This document shows, piece by piece, positions 61,801 to 64,000 of a stretch of 64,000 nt of DNA. Within the stretch, counting starts at the first letter, position 1. The number at the start of each line of letters is the position of its first letter. Under the pieces are notes generated by a model. That model had not been told where the DNA came from and ran no database searches. It saw nothing but the letters and a program-made list of their open reading frames with translations. Both the position numbers and the translations under genes were made by a program. Origin of the DNA: Acanthaster planci (Eukaryota; Echinodermata; Asteroidea; Valvatida; Acanthasteridae); NCBI RefSeq assembly GCF_001949145.1, contig NW_019091362.1, positions 6,996,297 to 7,060,296 of the forward strand. Direction: 5' to 3'.

Positions 61801-64000
61801 GGATGACCAGCCGTGTATTGTACCGTATGCAAGATGGTTTATTGTTATCTATTCATGCAATCATCATCCACTTTTTAATATTTTCGAAAACTTGGCCCAT
61901 CTCATTCTTCCTTGTAGTTGAGCTTGTTTGTCAGTTCATGATTTACCCTACAGAATCTGTACAAACAAGTTTATAAAGACTTTATTTGTTCAGAGAACCT
62001 TCAAATAGCTTTTCTGTTTTCTGTCCTTTCCTGAAGCCCCCAAACCAGAATAAAAATGACAACTTTCTGATACTCGCCGATGTGCATCATTGGGCCACAA
62101 ATCACGAAAGCAACTTAACAAAATTGTAGGCCTGTTGCTATTACAAGCCAATGACCTGTGAGTGATTTCACTGCTGAATTGGTAAAACAGTTTAATCTTC
62201 TTTCCATGAACCCCCCAAAATAAACAAACACTACTTAACAGCATTGATTCAAACCCTCATTTGTCCAGTAAGTTTTTTGTTAGATTGTGAACTATTAAGT
62301 TAATACACTGTCTTCTCTGAGACCTAGTGCCATGCCCTGTATGTCTCTGTTCGTGGCTCCTTGTATGCCCTCTTGGCTTGTCCATTTTTTTATTCCTTGA
62401 CTAGGTTGTTGCGCATGCCATCACGGAGCACGTGGAGAATGCAGGAGTCCATTCTGGCGATGCTACTCTAATTCTGCCTCCACAGACGATCAGCGCCGAA
62501 GTCATCAACAAGGTTTGCCCCCAAAACCTCTTTAAACAGTCGATTCATCTTTCATTACTGCAAAAATGCTTGGTTTTAATTTTTTTTTATTGAAAATGAG
62601 TAGGGATTTATGGGCATGTTGCTGTAAGTTTTCCAGTCTTCAAAGATTACATGCATCGCCCTGAATCACAATTACATTCACATCACTTTTTGTGTGATTT
62701 GCATGAGTTCTGTAAATTCAGTACCCTGGAATTGCATTTTTTTAAAATAATGATTAAGTCATCACTACCGACAAGCCTGGATGTAACGTTAAATCTTCAA
62801 AGTGGAACATGATGAATTATGAAGATGTGTCCTTGAACTGAACTACAAGCATCCAAAGTTAGGTTCACACTGCTGTTACCCCAGCTTTGCTTCATTATGT
62901 CGACATACAGTTGTATTACAATTTGTATGGAAATGATTTGATTCGATAGTACATCGACTACCAGCAAGTGTTATAGTCGATAACAAGTTTTCTGGGAGCA
63001 ATCCAATCTTGTTTACCTAGTCTACATTGACTTAGTATTTTGAATGAGTAGGAGTATGAGCAGTTTGACTCGCGTTCTGGTACAGGATGTGTGGACTCAG
63101 ATTCTAGTCGTTTTGGAAAATAACTAAATATTTCCACCAACTGTTTTCATGCAAAGAGTTATGTTCTTAGTCAGAAATCAAGGTTCACCCATTTTTTTAC
63201 TCAACTTTATCCACAGATCAAGGAAGCCACAGCTAAGATAGCTAAAAGGTTTGAAATATCCGGGCCATTCAACACTCAGTTCCTGGCCAAAGACAACGAC
63301 ATAATGGTAAACATATACTTTGCCCTAATGTTGTCCACAAGTCACCGATTTATTTCCTACTTTTTATGATATTGTTAACTGAGGATTCCTCTATACATTT
63401 AATTCAACCACTGGTTATCAACTGCTAGGATAGTGAAATTTTATTTTGAACTCACACTTCAACTGTAACCCTCCAAAAGCCTTCAAAATCCACCAGGGAA
63501 GTTAGGAGGATTTTAAGGGATTGAAAAAGGTAGAGCCAGCCCAGTCAGGTTACTTTACATTTGGCTTCTTGTTAAAAGTCACAAAGAATGTGCTGTTGGA
63601 TTCCTGCTCAGTGATTTCAGCAGTTTTAGTGAAGGTTTATAGCTAAAAATCCAAAGGTAGTTAGGTTAGAAGATGGTATACACACGTTGTGCATGGCTCA
63701 AATCAACTACTGTACACTGGCCAATCACTCTTGATAATTAAATCTTGTTGCAAAGTTGGAAACTGAAAATAGGATCCCCACACCATTCACCCTCCAATTT
63801 AATGACAGGTTAAAACAATACAAGAATATAAAAAATTCAAATTGTATCCAAATGCCTCTAGCTGTAAATTGAGAATATCTTTAATTTGTTAAACCCCATC
63901 TCGACCTCCCAGGTCATAGAGTGCAATCTGAGGGCCTCGCGTTCCTTCCCCTTCGTCTCCAAGACCATCAACTGTGACTTCATCGACGTGGCCACTCGGG
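43749..64000 (+). CDS. CPS1: Mitochondrial carbamoyl-phosphate synthetase (CPSase III-like CPS1 orthologue), 30 coding exons, 3' end off the window
   Basis: The enzyme makes carbamoyl phosphate from bicarbonate, two ATP and nitrogen, feeding the urea/arginine pathway in the mitochondrial matrix. Thirty exons, all GT/AG and in perfect phase, give 1276 codons, about 85% of the roughly 1500-residue family length. Order: presequence (1-38), small-subunit-like domain with amidotransferase (about 40-390), first synthetase half with ATP-grasp (about 419-850), oligomerisation segment, second ATP-grasp half (from about 960). The ATG at 43749 is the first in frame after an in-frame stop (43713-43715). 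The collinear sequence and mitochondrial-type presequence fit CPS1/CPS III; the cytosolic CAD protein would not have the presequence. The amidotransferase cysteine is present (Cys291), as are His375 and Glu377, so glutamine use is likely. N-acetylglutamate dependence cannot be judged because the C-terminal domain is missing. Confidence 0.97.
44891..48256 (+). CDS. CPS1: CPS1 exons 2-5: N-terminal part of the small-subunit-like (CarA) region
   Basis: Exons: 44891-45000, 45532-45676, 47655-47801, 48074-48256 (residues 40-234). Blocks: [17 protein letters not shown] and [57 protein letters not shown] and [39 protein letters not shown] and [16 protein letters not shown]. This is the CarA-like fold that in bacteria forms the glutaminase subunit interface. 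The intron at 45677-47654 (2 kb) contains a hAT-type miniature element at 45808-46030 and is otherwise AT-rich. Confidence 0.96.
45808..46030. mobile_element. hAT-like MITE in CPS1 intron 3, with 8-bp target-site duplication
   Basis: 223 bp with no coding capacity. Left end CAGTGTTGTATTCGAG; right end, reverse-complemented, TAGTGTTGTAATTGAG. Flanked on both sides by GCACCATG (45800-45807 and 46031-46038). Terminal CAGTG/TAGTG and an 8-bp duplication are hallmarks of the hAT superfamily. Inside are several TCACAAGTCC subterminal repeats in the left arm and inverted GGACTTGTGA-type copies in the right arm. A close relative lies at 13412-13614. Confidence 0.8.
48601..50675 (+). CDS. CPS1: CPS1 exons 6-10: class I glutamine amidotransferase domain with intact triad
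   Basis: Exons: 48601-48729, 49661-49767, 49862-50003, 50328-50405, 50580-50675 (residues 235-418). Exon 6 has [11 protein letters not shown], the oxyanion loop in its glutamine-dependent form (mammalian CPS1 has GGPGNPALA). Exon 7 has [10 protein letters not shown] with nucleophile Cys291. Exon 8 has [12 protein letters not shown]. Exon 9 has [17 protein letters not shown] with His375 and Glu377. In mammalian CPS I the Cys is Ser and glutaminase activity is lost; here all three residues are present. Exon 10 is the linker toward the synthetase. The 48730-49660 intron contains an interspersed repeat copy at 49036-49259. Confidence 0.97.
49036..49259 (+). repeat. Interspersed repeat, copy in plus orientation (CPS1 intron 6)
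   Basis: About 224 bp, homologous to the reverse complement of 26419-26648. Begins GAGCTGAAGTGCACCC and ends AACACGCCCTCTTTTATTCC. Diverged by visible substitutions and small indels. Non-coding. Confidence 0.65.
51124..55704 (+). CDS. CPS1: CPS1 exons 11-18: first synthetase half (carboxy-phosphate ATP-grasp)
   Basis: Exons: 51124-51219, 51779-52015, 52341-52451, 52756-52884, 53103-53247, 54130-54340, 54859-55057, 55534-55704 (residues 419-851). Blocks: [39 protein letters not shown] and [52 protein letters not shown] (ATP-binding loop); [40 protein letters not shown] and [20 protein letters not shown] (metal ligand region); [18 protein letters not shown], then [31 protein letters not shown]. 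This half phosphorylates bicarbonate. The exon 16 acceptor is unusual: AG after a run of A (54122-54129). Confidence 0.96.
53434..53615. mobile_element. piggyBac-like MITE in CPS1 intron 15, TTAA duplication
   Basis: 182 bp between TTAA (53430-53433) and TTAA (53616-53619). Ends CCCCTTCACACTG and CGGCGCGAAGGGG form short terminal inverted repeats (CCCCTTC). Non-coding. TTAA target sites and CCC-starting ends are typical of piggyBac; the family match is inferred from the ends only. Confidence 0.6.
54379..54444 (+). repeat. 33-bp tandem duplication just inside CPS1 intron 16
   Basis: Two adjacent 33-bp units (54379-54411, 54412-54444), each starting ATTCGAGTTTGATAATC and differing at about 3 positions. 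They begin 38 bases after the exon 16 donor and keep the exon's frame open to 54500. Confidence 0.75.
56228..57478 (+). CDS. CPS1: CPS1 exons 19-21: oligomerisation/hinge segment
   Basis: Exons: 56228-56346, 56821-56962, 57413-57478 (residues about 852-960). Helical segment between the two synthetase halves: [76 protein letters not shown]. Collinear with vertebrate CPS1. Introns between these exons show nothing recognisable. Confidence 0.95.
57965..64000 (+). CDS. CPS1: CPS1 exons 22-30: second synthetase half (carbamate ATP-grasp), incomplete
   Basis: Exons: 57965-58028, 59810-59991, 60299-60423, 61092-61161, 61286-61353, 61559-61712, 62405-62512, 63217-63306, 63913-64000 (residues about 961-1276). 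Blocks: [30 protein letters not shown] and [143 protein letters not shown]. This half phosphorylates carbamate. The window ends inside exon 30, after CDFIDVATR. The 58029-59809 intron (1.8 kb) shows no recognisable element. Confidence 0.96.

Noticed and set aside
43749-64000. Possibility that the synthetase is CAD (CPSase II) rather than CPS1
   Set aside because: It has a mitochondrial-type presequence and is collinear with CPS1 throughout. CAD begins without a presequence and differs in these blocks.
1-64000. tRNA, rRNA, CRISPR, phage or bacterial operon features
   Set aside because: None seen; the window is spliced animal nuclear DNA.

Overview
This is intron-rich animal genomic DNA carrying the coding exons of two large, well-recognised genes that point away from each other. 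Both genes run off the window edges. I placed every exon by hand, using GT/AG splice sites, reading phase carried from exon to exon, and similarity to vertebrate proteins recalled from memory. The organism looks like an invertebrate, most plausibly an invertebrate deuterostome (echinoderm, hemichordate or cephalochordate type). Three things suggest this: a mitochondrial carbamoyl-phosphate synthetase that still has its glutaminase cysteine, compact introns of about 0.3-2.5 kb, and many small palindromic elements and ACATGTAC-type arrays. I cannot name a species, and a mollusc is not excluded.

Left part, minus strand (493-25925): 37 coding exons of DNAJC13/RME-8, the endosomal J-domain protein. 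They run from the initiator Met (25925) through the N-terminal lipid-binding region, the armadillo-like helical repeats, the GYF_2-type domain and the DnaJ domain with its HPD motif, and stop about 60 residues past the J domain. The C-terminal third lies beyond position 1. One exon (5945-6146) carries a one-base frameshift that would stop translation before the J domain. It is either an assembly error or a broken allele.

Middle (25926-43748): about 17.8 kb between the two start codons, with no convincing protein-coding exon. It holds the presumed promoters and 5' untranslated exons of both genes, and many inverted-repeat elements: a GGGGCCGTCCATAAAG element, a GTTTAAAC-rich foldback, a TTAA-flanked mini-palindrome, a perfect 22-bp hairpin and others. 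It also holds many GTACATGTAC-type tracts.

Right part, plus strand (43749-64000): 30 coding exons of a mitochondrial carbamoyl-phosphate synthetase (CPS1 orthologue). They cover a presequence, a glutamine amidotransferase domain with Cys291-His375-Glu377 intact, the complete first synthetase half, and most of the second ATP-grasp half. The allosteric C-terminus lies beyond the window. The intact amidotransferase triad makes this a glutamine-using, CPSase III-like enzyme rather than the ammonia-only mammalian CPS I.

The two genes have no functional link that I can see: one works in endosome sorting and clathrin uncoating, the other in mitochondrial nitrogen metabolism. I found no tRNA, rRNA, CRISPR or autonomous transposon. 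The most distinctive non-genic content is a set of non-autonomous DNA transposons, two families of which show target-site duplications in the sequence itself (8 bp, hAT-like; TTAA, piggyBac-like).
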